Shown here: piece after piece, positions 52,003 to 61,167 of the stretch
Layout of the letters: each line of letters starts with the position of its first letter
How positions within the stretch are numbered: position 1 is the first letter of the stretch
Origin: Acidimicrobilacustris europaeus
GTDB taxonomy: Bacteria; Actinomycetota; Acidimicrobiia; Acidimicrobiales; Acidimicrobilacustridaceae
Direction of reading: 5' to 3'
Length of the DNA: 64,000 bases
Assembly (NCBI GenBank): GCA_965194515.1
Contig: OZ239146.1
Coordinates: 1,054,001-1,118,000, forward strand
Program-made: the position numbers and the translations under genes
The notes under the pieces: model-generated
What the model was told of the DNA's origin: nothing
Database searches by the model: none
What the model saw: the letters and a program-made list of their open reading frames with translations, nothing else

Positions 52003-53556
52003 ATGAAGGCAACATCGATTGGTCACGCGGGCATCCTCATTGAGACCGCCGATGTGTCGATCGTGTGCGATCCATGGTTCATTCCTGCCTTCCACGGTTC
52101 CTGGTGTGTTTTTCCCCGAAACGATCAGTTATCTGACGAGCTCATGGCGAGAATCGAGTCGCCGGATTATCTCTATATCTCCCACATCCACGGAGATCAT
52201 TTCGACGAACGTTGGCTCCCCGATCACATCAATCGCAGTGCGACGGTTTTGTTGCCCGGCTTCCCCACGAAAGAGCTCGAGAATCGACTTCGTGCTCTGG
52301 GTTTCAGGAACTTCGTCCATACCGTCGATGGCCAAGAGATCGATTTACTCGGCAGTACGCGTGCAGCAATTCATTGCGAGACTTCGATCACCGACGGACC
52401 AGGTGGCGATTCAGCGCTGGTTATTTCTGACGCAACCGGGCGTGTTGTCAATCAAAACGATTGCCGCACGCACGACCTCGGCGCGCTCGCGTCGCACGGA
52501 CCAATAGATCTGCATTGGGTGCAGTACAGCGGCGCAATCTGGTACCCAATGGTGTACGACGAGCCAGCCGATGTGATGCGCGAGCTCATTGACGCAAAAG
52601 TTGACAGTCAGTTTTCTCGGGCAATGCGGTATGTCGAAGTCCTCGACGCGCGTGCCGTAGTTCCCAGTGCTGGTCCCCCAGCATTTCTTGATCCCGATCT
52701 ATTCGGCCTCAACATCATTACTGGCGATGAGCTGAGCATCTTTCCTGATCAACGCTCATTCATGGATCGACTGGCCGACTCCGGCCACACCGGAATCCTT
52801 GCCATTCCGGGAACATGTATCGAGGTCGCCCCCGACCGCATCGATGTCACGCACCCCTGCTCGTCCCAAGCACTCTCTGCAATCTTCGAAAACAAAGAGG
52901 ACTACCTCCGCAGTTACCAAAACGACTGGCTGCCCTTTATCGAAGATCAAAAATCAAGATGGGCAGAACCCACCGCCGGGCTTACCGCCGAACTCAAATC
53001 ATGGTGGGAACCGCTTCTTGCATCGGCACCGAACCTGCGCAGAGGCGTTGGTGACATCTGTGTGATCGACATGGGTGAACTCAAGATTGCGATCGACTTT
53101 CCCAATGGCACCGTCAACGAATGGGACGGAGGCGACCATGGGTTTCGGTTCACCATTGATCGTCGCCTTGTCGAAACAGTCGTGGCAGAACGAGCTGTTG
53201 ATTGGAGCAACTCGCTGTTCCTCTCTTGTCGGTTTTCTGCGTGGCGACGCGGTCCGTTCAACGAGTACGTCTATAACTTCTTCAAGTCACTCTCTGAGGA
53301 GCGAATGGTTCGCACCGAGGCAGAGGCTCTCCGCAAGGCTGACCCAGATCGAGGCGGTATCGCTGAAGAAGAGATCCAGATTGGCGATTGGATCGTGCAA
53401 CGTACCTGCCCTCATCGCGATGCTGATCTTGCCGTCTTTGGTGAAATCGATGGCAACGAACTGGTGTGCACGCTGCACGGATGGCGATTCGATTGCAACA
53501 CTGGCAAATGCCTCACTGCCGAAGAGCGGACTCTGCGCATTCGTCCCGCCAACTAA
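52003..53556 (+). CDS. Metallo-beta-lactamase-fold protein fused to a C-terminal Rieske domain
   Basis: 517 residues. The N-terminal MBL fold (UlaG/CMAH-like) has HxHxDH at H61–H66 (HIHGDH) after YLYIS. A middle part includes DLHWVQYSGAIWYP, reminiscent of the CMP-sialate hydroxylase group. The C-terminal Rieske [2Fe-2S] site has C469-x-H471 and C489-x2-H492 (CPHRD … CTLHGW). The fusion suggests an oxygenase or redox-linked hydrolase. In animal CMAH the Rieske domain is at the other end, so this is a permuted relative or a convergent fusion. The electron donor and substrate are unknown. Neighbours are an acyltransferase (opposite strand) and a TauD dioxygenase. Confidence 0.82.
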   Translation: MKATSIGHAGILIETADVSIVCDPWFIPAFHGSWCVFPRNDQLSDELMARIESPDYLYISHIHGDHFDERWLPDHINRSATVLLPGFPTKELENRLRALGFRNFVHTVDGQEIDLLGSTRAAIHCETSITDGPGGDSALVISDATGRVVNQNDCRTHDLGALASHGPIDLHWVQYSGAIWYPMVYDEPADVMRELIDAKVDSQFSRAMRYVEVLDARAVVPSAGPPAFLDPDLFGLNIITGDELSIFPDQRSFMDRLADSGHTGILAIPGTCIEVAPDRIDVTHPCSSQALSAIFENKEDYLRSYQNDWLPFIEDQKSRWAEPTAGLTAELKSWWEPLLASAPNLRRGVGDICVIDMGELKIAIDFPNGTVNEWDGGDHGFRFTIDRRLVETVVAERAVDWSNSLFLSCRFSAWRRGPFNEYVYNFFKSLSEERMVRTEAEALRKADPDRGGIAEEEIQIGDWIVQRTCPHRDADLAVFGEIDGNELVCTLHGWRFDCNTGKCLTAEERTLRIRPAN

Positions 53557-53577
53557 CCATCGCCTCTTCCGAACCGG

Positions 53578-54561
53578 TTACGAACGCCGCTGTTCGTCAG
53601 CGTTGACAACCTTTGCATCGATCTCAAGCCAACGATCGTCGAGCCACGCTTCAAACGCATCGCCACTCGGGACTGTGGCTCTTTGGTGAAGTTCCAATAC
53701 GACCCTTGCAGAGGGTTGAGCGTGAGCAATTCGACGACGAACCCCAGCGAAGGTATCGAGCCCATCGAAGCCGACATGCCACATCACCACGACGTCACCG
53801 TCAGGAACCTCCTCAAGCAGCACTGAAGCGCCTGCTGATCGAGGCGGAAGTAGGCGCTGTAGGCCAATCAATTTCGCGTGCCGCTCTGGGGCCCGTCGCT
53901 CAAGCCTTTCGACAAGGCCAATTCGTTTTGCATCATTTGTGCGAGTGCCCTCGGGGAAGATCACTGCGACATCTCTCTCCCCCATGTTTGAAGCCATCGT
54001 TCGAATACCAGTGAGCTCTTGGCGAACCGCAGCTGATCCGCGATCAACGAAGTAGTTCGGGATGCGCTGTCCAACCACGTCGAGACATGGATCAAAGAGC
54101 AACTCTTTCTTCATGACATAACGAGGGAACCGTTTGGCAAGTGACCCGAAGATCCAAGCACTAACAAGCGCGTCACCAAGGCTCGCGTGCCGGCCGAGAC
54201 AAATCAGCGGACCATTCGGAAGTGCTTCCGCGCCCTCCACCTCGATTGTCAGCCCGCAGGTGATTCGCAACGAACGAATCAGTCGCTTCGCCCACCATCG
54301 CTGTAATGCGTAATTTGCTCGGTGATTGCGTCCTTGACCCGTGACCCAAATCAGCGCAGCACCCGTGACGCCGAAAGTCTCGAGCCATAGCCATAACCAT
54401 GCAAAGCAAAGCAACCGGAACGTTGGCAGGCGCCATTTACGCGTTCCGAAGTCAATCGCAACAGAGACAATGACCCAAACCGGCAGCAAGACCGTGAGGA
54501 GCAGCGCACCGAAGATGACTCCCAACACCGTGACAGGCCTGCGAACCCAAGTTTTGCTCAC
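53578..54561 (-). CDS. PlsC-type 1-acyl-glycerol-3-phosphate acyltransferase family protein
   Basis: 327 residues. One or two N-terminal membrane segments (about 8–40 and 45–70). The HxxxxD catalytic motif is GRHASLGDAL, and a second block is VIFPEGTRTND. The family transfers acyl chains to lysophosphatidate or related lipids at the membrane. The C-terminal part (LLEEVPDGDVVVMWHVGFDG) is the long-form type. It is convergent with the MBL–Rieske gene. Confidence 0.88.
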   Translation of the reverse strand: MSKTWVRRPVTVLGVIFGALLLTVLLPVWVIVSVAIDFGTRKWRLPTFRLLCFAWLWLWLETFGVTGAALIWVTGQGRNHRANYALQRWWAKRLIRSLRITCGLTIEVEGAEALPNGPLICLGRHASLGDALVSAWIFGSLAKRFPRYVMKKELLFDPCLDVVGQRIPNYFVDRGSAAVRQELTGIRTMASNMGERDVAVIFPEGTRTNDAKRIGLVERLERRAPERHAKLIGLQRLLPPRSAGASVLLEEVPDGDVVVMWHVGFDGLDTFAGVRRRIAHAQPSARVVLELHQRATVPSGDAFEAWLDDRWLEIDAKVVNADEQRRS

Positions 54562-54662
54562 CTCAGCATGGTACCGACGTAACGACGACGGTCACGTCAT
54601 CTCTGCAACGATTGATGGGACTGAGATACCGTGGATCAATCGTTGAGTGACCGGAGTTGAGC

Positions 54663-55619
54663 GTGACGAAAACGCAGTTCGTTCCCGAAAAGGATCCGAG
54701 CGCAACCCTTGGAGCCACCCGAAAAGTTATGGGTGGGGGCATCTCCGTCGGACCAGCCACACATCTCGCTGAAGAGCGCTCTCGTTTGGGCGAGCTCACT
54801 TGGAGCCACTTCGAGGTCACACAGGTTGGATCGACACTCGGCGCAGAGATCTCGGGCATTGACCTCACAACCGACCTCTCCGACGCTGTTATTTCGGAAA
54901 TCCAACTCGCTCTTGACAACTACAAGGTGATCTTCTTCCGAGATCAGGACCTGACATCAGACCAACACGTTGCGTTTGCAAAGCGTTTCGGTGATCTCGA
55001 GATTCATCCATTCATTCCGTCGAACACCGGAGTACCCGAGCTGGTCCGGTTTGAAAAGACGGCGGAAGTCGCTGGCTACGAAAACTCTTGGCACCACGAC
55101 GTCACGTGGAGAGAGGCACCCTCGATGGGAGCGATCCTTCACGGCATCGAACTCCCGCCAGTGGGCGGCGACACGCTCTTTTCGGATATGGGTGCCGCCT
55201 ACGACGGTCTTCCCGACGAAATCAAGGCTCAGATCGATGGCCTGACGGCAGAGCATGACTTCATGAAGAGCTTCGGCCACACCGTCCCCGAGGACCGCAA
55301 AGCTGAAACCCGTGAGATGTTTCCCATCGTTCAACACCCAGTCGTCATCACACACGAACGCACTGGCCGCAAACTGCTTTACGTCAACCGAAATTTCGTG
55401 AACCGGATTTTGGGAATCTCTGACGAAGAAAGCACGGCACTTCTCAGTTACCTGTGCGACCAGGCGGCCACAGTCGAATACCAGATTCGTTTCCATTGGC
55501 AACCGCATTCCATTGCCTTTTGGGATAACCGAGCAGTTCAGCATTACGCGTCGAGCGACTACTGGCCTCAACGTCGAGTCATGGAACGAGCCAGCATCGT
55601 GGGTTCTCGCCCGAGGTAA
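54663..55619 (+). CDS. TauD/TfdA family Fe(II)/2-oxoglutarate-dependent dioxygenase
   Basis: 318 residues from the GTG at 54663, which has GGAG six bases upstream; a TTG six bases earlier has no room for one. Iron ligands are H144-x-D146 (SWHHDVTW) and the distal His294 (NRAVQHYAS). The 2-oxoglutarate Arg lies in RRVMERASI. It hydroxylates a small substrate; taurine, alkyl sulfates, aryloxyacetates or carnitine precursors are all possible in this family. An N-terminal extension of about 45 residues precedes the usual start. Not linked to sulfonate transport genes, so the substrate is unknown. Confidence 0.9.
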   Translation: MTKTQFVPEKDPSATLGATRKVMGGGISVGPATHLAEERSRLGELTWSHFEVTQVGSTLGAEISGIDLTTDLSDAVISEIQLALDNYKVIFFRDQDLTSDQHVAFAKRFGDLEIHPFIPSNTGVPELVRFEKTAEVAGYENSWHHDVTWREAPSMGAILHGIELPPVGGDTLFSDMGAAYDGLPDEIKAQIDGLTAEHDFMKSFGHTVPEDRKAETREMFPIVQHPVVITHERTGRKLLYVNRNFVNRILGISDEESTALLSYLCDQAATVEYQIRFHWQPHSIAFWDNRAVQHYASSDYWPQRRVMERASIVGSRPR

Positions 55620-55633
55620 ACGGCAACACGCAT

Positions 55634-57196
55634 CTACATCGCGTGCGCAGTGCCTTCCGCTAGAGGAATCTCAGCTGGTGCGCCGCGAAGCCTGTCGCGA
55701 ACACGCTTCGCTGGTATGAAACCAACGACGACTGCGCCAATCACCATCACTGGAATCATTGCCGAGAAGCCGTTCGCCAACGCATGAGCAAATGCAGATT
55801 GAATTTGGTCGCGTACCCCATCAGACAATTCCGCAATCTTTTGGGGTGAACCCTGAATCGAATCGACGGGGAAATCGGGAAGGCGTTGTTCGACACTGCT
55901 CAGCAAACTGTTCGTGAAGATTGTTCCGACGATGGCGACGCCAAGCGAATTTCCAAGAAGTCGAGCAAGCATGATCGTTGAGGTCGCCATTCCGATATCG
56001 GCGGGTTCGGTGAATCGTTGGATGACGTACAACAAGGTCTGCATGACGAATCCGATACCCACGCCGACAAGCATCGCTGATCCAACGACGAATGCTGCTG
56101 ACGTAGTTGCTTCGATCGTCGCGAGCATGACCATGCCAATCCCAGACACAACCATTCCGAAGAAGGGAACAACGACGTGTCCACCGCGCCTATCGGTGAT
56201 TTGGCCAGCAATGATTGTGCACAATCCTGAGGTAACGGCGAATGGGGCGAGCAGTAGACCGGCTTGCGTTGCGCTAATACCTCGAACTGCTTCGAAAAAC
56301 AGCGGCGGATAAACAATCGCCGAGCCGAATGCGAGACCCGCAATCAAGTTGGCCGAGAGCGCAAGTGCTCGTACTCGTCCGGCGATGACGCGCAATGCAA
56401 GGATTGGCTCCGAGGATCTGCGTTCGTGAATGACGAAGAGTGCGACAAAGACCGCTGAGAGAGTTGCGAGACCCAGCGTTCGTACACTCACAAATTCCAC
56501 TCGGCCGCCAGTTCCGCCGATTGCCAAAAGCAACGACGAGGCAGCGCCGGCCAAGAGCAGTGCTCCGAGCACATCGATGCGATGGGCAACCCTGTTCGTG
56601 GATTTTGGAACGTAGAGAAGCGTGATGAGGCAGATAATTCCGCTTGGAATGTTGACAAAGAATGCCCATCGCCAGGTGAAGTTGTCGGTGAAGAATCCAC
56701 CGGCCCACGGTCCGAGGACAGCAGTGACAGCAAAAACCACACCGGTGTAGCCGAGATACCTTCCGAGTTTGTCGGCGGGCATCACATCGGCAATCAGTGC
56801 CATCGCAAGAGCGGTGATTCCGCCGGCGCCAATCCCCTGAAGTACTCGTGTGCCGATCAGCATTGGCATCGACTGCGCCAAGCCGCACAACATTGATCCG
56901 ACCATGAATGTCACTACGGCGATGATGAACACTCTTCGGCGACCATAAATATCGCCAAGCTTTCCGTACACCGCCATGGTCGTGACCTGAGCGAGCAGAT
57001 AGCTCGTTGTCAGCCATGGAAGCAACGACACACTTCCGAGTTCTCCCAAAATCGTTGGAGCCGCAGTCGCAACAATTGCTCCGTCGAGTCCTGAGAGCGT
57101 CGCCCCCAAAAGGATTCCGAAAAAGACCACAAGAAGTCGCCGACGCGACATGTGAACCGAGACTCCGCTCGCGCTCGCCGCTCCAGTAGCGGTCAC
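55634..57196 (-). CDS. MFS drug:H+ antiporter, DHA2 (14-TM) family
   Basis: 520 residues with about 14 hydrophobic segments. MFS motifs include GKLGDIYGRRRVFI (loop 2–3) and LQGIGAGGITALAMALI (motif C-like region), with VLGPWAGGFFTDNFTWRWAFFVNIP typical of EmrB/QacA exporters. It probably exports hydrophobic compounds by proton exchange. Its first codon overlaps the stop of the crotonase gene upstream by four bases, and LLM lies further upstream, suggesting one transcript. Confidence 0.9.
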   Translation of the reverse strand: MTATGAASASGVSVHMSRRRLLVVFFGILLGATLSGLDGAIVATAAPTILGELGSVSLLPWLTTSYLLAQVTTMAVYGKLGDIYGRRRVFIIAVVTFMVGSMLCGLAQSMPMLIGTRVLQGIGAGGITALAMALIADVMPADKLGRYLGYTGVVFAVTAVLGPWAGGFFTDNFTWRWAFFVNIPSGIICLITLLYVPKSTNRVAHRIDVLGALLLAGAASSLLLAIGGTGGRVEFVSVRTLGLATLSAVFVALFVIHERRSSEPILALRVIAGRVRALALSANLIAGLAFGSAIVYPPLFFEAVRGISATQAGLLLAPFAVTSGLCTIIAGQITDRRGGHVVVPFFGMVVSGIGMVMLATIEATTSAAFVVGSAMLVGVGIGFVMQTLLYVIQRFTEPADIGMATSTIMLARLLGNSLGVAIVGTIFTNSLLSSVEQRLPDFPVDSIQGSPQKIAELSDGVRDQIQSAFAHALANGFSAMIPVMVIGAVVVGFIPAKRVRDRLRGAPAEIPLAEGTAHAM

Positions 57197-58029
57197 TGCT
57201 CAGTGCGTCGCTTCTCGCGCGCTTCTCGTCGCTCAGCGTCGGCAGCGTTATGACGCTTCATTACAGCCAATGGATCCTGTTTAAAGACCTCGACTGATGC
57301 CTGATGACCGGCAAGTGCTTGGAATTCCGAACCGGCTCGGATCGCAGCGCGAACACCCATAATTTCGGCTTGTCGATGCACCATACGCTTGTTGATCTGT
57401 GCCAAGTCGGTCGCAACCGCAGCGATCTGACTCGCAACATCGAGTACTTCATCGTCGAGAGCAACCGCCGGGAACGACCGATTGGCCCAACCGATCTGCG
57501 CCGCCTCGGGACCGAGCATCTCGCCACCAGTGAGCATGATTTCCATAGCCCGGCGCATACCAAGAAGCGGCTCGTGGTACTGACAGTCGGGCGGGGACGC
57601 GACACGAACAATCGGGTAAGAAATCCGGGCATCGTCCGCCACGTAGACGAGGTCGCAGGCCTGAACGAGTTCGGTCGCTCCCGCAATCGCGTATCCATGG
57701 ACCTGAGCGATCACTGGCTTCGCAAGATCCCAAAATCTGAACCAGTTGTCAGTGACCTGTCGCGCCCACGCGCCATCACCCGGAGCGGTATGGAAAGGCG
57801 GCGAGACCATCAGGTCGCCACCAAGGTCATAGCCGGCCGAAAAACACGACCCGCCGCCGCGAATGATGCTGACGCGAACTTCGGGATCTCGATCGTTTGT
57901 TTCGAGAACATGGAGCAATTCCGCACGCATGACGGTCGAGATCGCGTTGCGCTTCTCGGGGCGATTCAACGTGATCCGGCAGATACCTTCGCCGGGAGTG
58001 TCGAGAGCGATGGTTTCATACGTTGTCAT
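57193..58029 (-). CDS. Enoyl-CoA hydratase/isomerase (crotonase) family protein, paralogue of the gene at the left edge
   Basis: 278 residues from the ATG at 58029, one base after the LLM stop. Motifs: RITLNRPEKRN, CFSAGYDLGGD, AGATELVQACDLVYVADDA (first catalytic Glu kept), then SYPIVR, where classical hydratases have the second Glu. The tail is charged (KRHNAADAERREAREKRR). The shared missing Glu and the blocks WDLAKPVIAQ and CDLVYVADDARI tie it to the protein at 1–676. It is in an operon with the LLM oxidoreductase and the MFS exporter. Substrate unknown. Confidence 0.9.
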   Translation of the reverse strand: MTTYETIALDTPGEGICRITLNRPEKRNAISTVMRAELLHVLETNDRDPEVRVSIIRGGGSCFSAGYDLGGDLMVSPPFHTAPGDGAWARQVTDNWFRFWDLAKPVIAQVHGYAIAGATELVQACDLVYVADDARISYPIVRVASPPDCQYHEPLLGMRRAMEIMLTGGEMLGPEAAQIGWANRSFPAVALDDEVLDVASQIAAVATDLAQINKRMVHRQAEIMGVRAAIRAGSEFQALAGHQASVEVFKQDPLAVMKRHNAADAERREAREKRRTEQ

Positions 58030-58030
58030 T

Positions 58031-59077
58031 TCAGTTCCCCTGAGTGTCTCTGGTGCCAGCAAGTTCAGCGAGGAGTTGCAGTCCTTCATCGGTTTCTGAG
58101 CGAACGATGAGCCCGGTGAGACCCATCTTGGTCCAGGCCTCCCAGCGTTCACGGATGCGCGCAGGCGAACCGATGAGCGAACCGTCATCGTGGTACTCAT
58201 CAGGGACGGCGGCGATCGCCTCGTCTCTTTTGCCAGCCATCCAACATTCATGGATCTTCTGAGCCGCTTCTGGGAAGCCGCGCCGGGCCATGGACTCGCG
58301 GTGGTAATTGTGCGAGGCCGAACCCATTCCCCCGACGTACATCGCGGTAAGTGGCTTCATTGCGTTGATGGCGCCTTGCACATCGTCGGTGATCACAACA
58401 CTCACTCCGCCAAAGATCTCGAAGTTCGCTGGACGCCCGCCGCGTTTCGCGAAACCAGCTTCGAGATGCGGACCGTACACAGATGGACCTTCTGAGCCCC
58501 ATCCCATCGGAAGCATTCCATCGCAGATTTCCGCGCTTAGTTCGGTGTTCTTTGGCCCCCCAGCGGCAAGCCAAAGCTCAATCTCGCCTGCGGGATGAAG
58601 GATTGAACGAAGCGGTTTCCCTTGCCCTATCGCCCCTGGCCCGTTGTAGGGCAGCGGGAACTCAACTCCGTCGTTGGTAAGTGGTTCCCGGGCGAACACT
58701 TTGCGCATGATCTCGACGTATTCACGCAACCGACGGTTGGGACTCCCCCATGGTTGTCCGTACCAGCCCTCGACGATCTGCGGACCAGAAACGCCGAGTC
58801 CGATAATGACGCGATTGCCACCTGCGAGTGCATCGATCGTAAGTGCATGCATCGCCGTAGCTGCGGGCGTACGAGCCGCAATCTGCACAACACCGGTGCC
58901 AAGTTTGATTCGCTTCGTCACTGCCGCCAAGTACGCAAGCGGAGACAACGCGTCGGATCCGTAGGCCTCGGCCGTCCACACCGAGTGGTAACCGAGATCC
59001 TCTGCCATCCGAACCTGATCGACAGGGACATCGAGAGCGGCACCTCTATAGAGGTCGAGTCCGAGAGCCAACTTCAT
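58031..59077 (-). CDS. LLM-class F420-dependent oxidoreductase
   Basis: 348 residues, luciferase-like TIM barrel: MKLALGLDLYRGAALDVPVDQVRMAEDLGY, TGVVQIAARTPAATAMHALTID and NRVIIGLGVSGPQIVEGWYG. In Actinobacteria this group mainly uses F420, although FMN use cannot be ruled out from sequence. It lies immediately upstream of the crotonase gene; together with the MFS gene they look like one unit for the modification and export of a small molecule or for acyl-CoA metabolism. Confidence 0.88.
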   Translation of the reverse strand: MKLALGLDLYRGAALDVPVDQVRMAEDLGYHSVWTAEAYGSDALSPLAYLAAVTKRIKLGTGVVQIAARTPAATAMHALTIDALAGGNRVIIGLGVSGPQIVEGWYGQPWGSPNRRLREYVEIMRKVFAREPLTNDGVEFPLPYNGPGAIGQGKPLRSILHPAGEIELWLAAGGPKNTELSAEICDGMLPMGWGSEGPSVYGPHLEAGFAKRGGRPANFEIFGGVSVVITDDVQGAINAMKPLTAMYVGGMGSASHNYHRESMARRGFPEAAQKIHECWMAGKRDEAIAAVPDEYHDDGSLIGSPARIRERWEAWTKMGLTGLIVRSETDEGLQLLAELAGTRDTQGN

Positions 59078-59170
59078 CGTCTGTCATCTCCAATGGCCAA
59101 GCGAAGGGAGGAACGGCGCGTGGGTCACAATGACTCCGCAAAGACTCCCCCAAAGCGTTTCTTTGCCTTC

Positions 59171-60568
59171 TCAACCTAGTGCGCTGCCACGCGGGACCCG
59201 AGTCCCGAGAACGGCACCGAAAAGCGCGACGGCCGTTGCCATTCCAAACGTCAGAACAAGTCCGGTGACTTCCGAGTTCGTCAATGATCCAACGGTGGAG
59301 ACGAGAACTCCGGCAACCCCGATTCCCAACGCAGCACCAAGCGTGTCGCTCAATTGCAACGCAGTTGTCGCCTTCCCCTCCTTGCCCTTTTCCGCTAACT
59401 CCATCGCAACATGAGCCAATGGGGAGAAAGCGAGCCCCATGCCGAAGCCGGCAACGGCCCAAGCGATCAGTCCGACCCAACCGGGAATGGCAGGAACCAG
59501 AACCGTCGCCATGCCTGCAGTTCCTAACCCGATGATGGTCATCCCGACCACGACCAAGATTGTCGCACCGCGGGATCGTATCCAGCGAGTTTGCAGCCAC
59601 GAGGAAACCGTCCACGTGAGCGATGCAGTGGTCATTGCGAGTCCGCCATAGATCGGCGACATTCCCCGCACCGTTGTTATCGCGAATGGAACAAACGCAT
59701 CAGCTGCGTAGAAGCCAAAGTTCAGTAGGCCTCGAACCGCCACCGTGGCCGGCAACCCAGCACGCGCCCGCAACGTTCCCGCTGGAGTGAGCCGCATGAA
59801 CGGCCGGACCATCACAACTGCGCCAATCACTGTGACGGGAAGAAAGACATACAGCGAACGCGATCCGAGACCGATAAGAAGCAAACCCGCGCCAACCGCA
59901 ACCAAGACGGCATTCAGGATGTTGCGTTCGTTCGACGGTTCATCAGGAGCGGGAACTGACTTCACTCCGATAACCGCAACAACTCCGATCACTGCGGTGA
60001 GCGGCAACAGCCCGAGGAACACCCAACGCCAGCCAACGGTTTCGGCGATCCACGCAGCAATTACTGGACCGACAACTGACGGAAGCATCCATGCGCTCGA
60101 AATCAGCGCGAACATTTTCGGACGCTGCGTAAGCGGATAAATCCGTCCGATACAGACGTACGACGTCGCTGGCATCACCCCTGCTCCGACCCCTTGAAGA
60201 AATCGTCCGAGCACCAACACCAGCATTGTTGGAGCCATGCCACCGGCCACTAGGCCAATGGCGAAGAGGACAAGGCCGACTGCAAAAGGAATCGCCGGAC
60301 GCATCCGATCGGCTGCTGTGCCGGCGACCACGACGCCGACAAGGGTGCCAAGAAAGAACGCGCTGAAGACCCATCCATAGAGCGCAAGGTCTCCGAGATC
60401 GGACTCAACCAGTGGCATGACCGTCGCCACCGACATCGACTCGAAGGCCACCAGAGTGACGATGAGTACAAGACCAGAAGTGAGTAAACGACGCTCAGGC
60501 GCAAAGACGCCTCCGGATCTGACCATGCCAACGCGAGCGTCGGTTGCATTGTCAGGAACGTGTGTCAC
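59171..60568 (-). CDS. MFS transporter (12–14 TM)
   Basis: 465 residues if it starts at the GTG at 60568; an ATG at 60526 is also possible and neither has a clear ribosome-binding site. A longer frame that runs into tRNA-Arg was rejected. It has MFS features: LGTLVGVVVAGTAADRMRP (loop 2–3), LGRFLQGVGAGVMPATSYV and FGMGLAFSPLAHVAMELAEKGKEGKATTALQLSD. Probably an exporter of unknown substrate. A 93-base gap separates it from the LLM gene. Confidence 0.85.
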   Translation of the reverse strand: MTHVPDNATDARVGMVRSGGVFAPERRLLTSGLVLIVTLVAFESMSVATVMPLVESDLGDLALYGWVFSAFFLGTLVGVVVAGTAADRMRPAIPFAVGLVLFAIGLVAGGMAPTMLVLVLGRFLQGVGAGVMPATSYVCIGRIYPLTQRPKMFALISSAWMLPSVVGPVIAAWIAETVGWRWVFLGLLPLTAVIGVVAVIGVKSVPAPDEPSNERNILNAVLVAVGAGLLLIGLGSRSLYVFLPVTVIGAVVMVRPFMRLTPAGTLRARAGLPATVAVRGLLNFGFYAADAFVPFAITTVRGMSPIYGGLAMTTASLTWTVSSWLQTRWIRSRGATILVVVGMTIIGLGTAGMATVLVPAIPGWVGLIAWAVAGFGMGLAFSPLAHVAMELAEKGKEGKATTALQLSDTLGAALGIGVAGVLVSTVGSLTNSEVTGLVLTFGMATAVALFGAVLGTRVPRGSALG

Positions 60569-60587
60569 CGGCGAAGGATAGGACGAG

Positions 60588-60661
60588 CGCCCCCGCCAGG
60601 ATTCGAACCCGGAACCTGCCGGGTAGAAACCGGCTGCTCTATCCAGTTGAGCTACGGAGGC
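60588..60661 (-). tRNA. tRNA-Arg (anticodon TCT)
   Basis: On the minus strand the acceptor GCCTCCG pairs with CGGGGGC (one wobble), the anticodon stem GCCGG/CCGGC has loop TTTCTAC (anticodon TCT), and the T-loop is TTCGAAT. Discriminator G; 3' CCA not encoded. Confidence 0.95.
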
Positions 60662-60766
60662 AGAGTGCTGTCGAAGCGTACGCGCCGCAGCCTCGACCTC
60701 GGAACTCTCCTCGCACCTACCCGTTTCGGGCAGGGGCGCTGCCTGCCGTATGCTGACCGTTCCCAT

Positions 60767-60845
60767 GGTGGCCGTAGCTCAGCTCGGTTAGAGCGCCAGG
60801 TTGTGGCCCTGGAGGTCGGGGGTTCAAGTCCCCTCGGTCACCCCA
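60767..60845 (+). tRNA. tRNA-His (anticodon GTG)
   Basis: The extra G (60767) pairs with C73 (60842), as expected for tRNA-His. Acceptor GTGGCCG/CGGTCAC, anticodon stem CCAGG/CCTGG, loop TTGTGGC (anticodon GTG). The 3' CCA is encoded (60843–60845). Confidence 0.96.
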
Positions 60846-60973
60846 TTGTGGTGGTGGTCGTCCGTCGAGAGGCGGGCGACCATCGCAGTGTGAATCGTCG
60901 GTGAAGGTACCGAAGTTTCACGACAAAGACGAACAGGACACATAGGACGGAGTGGTAGGTTCTCCACTCGCAG

Positions 60974-61049
60974 GCGCCTCTAGCTCAATTGGCAGAGCAT
61001 CGGACTCTTAATCCGCAGGTTCTGGGTTCAAGTCCCAGGGGGCGTACCA
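60974..61049 (+). tRNA. tRNA-Lys (anticodon CTT)
   Basis: Acceptor GCGCCTC/GGGGCGT, anticodon stem TCGGA/TCCGC, loop CTCTTAA (anticodon CTT), T-arm CTGGG-TTCAAGT-CCCAG. The 3' CCA is encoded (61047–61049). Confidence 0.95.
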
Positions 61050-61118
61050 AAAAGTTGTCGCAGTGAGATGTCGCCGTTAGATGTCGCCGTTGAAAAAAGC
61101 GCAACTTGTTAGAAAACG

Positions 61119-61152
61119 AACAAAGGCCCGGGCAAATGCCCGGGCCTTTGTT
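61119..61152. terminator. Long bidirectional terminator between tRNA-Lys and hup
   Basis: Perfect 16-bp inverted repeat AACAAAGGCCCGGGCA and its complement, two-base loop. On the minus strand it is followed by CGTTTTC, so it ends hup and also shields the tRNA-Lys unit. Confidence 0.9.
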
Positions 61153-61167
61153 ACTACTTCGACAGAC

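Noticed and set aside
60569..60766. N-terminal extension of the MFS gene through tRNA-Arg
   Set aside because: It reads through the tRNA gene and has no family resemblance.
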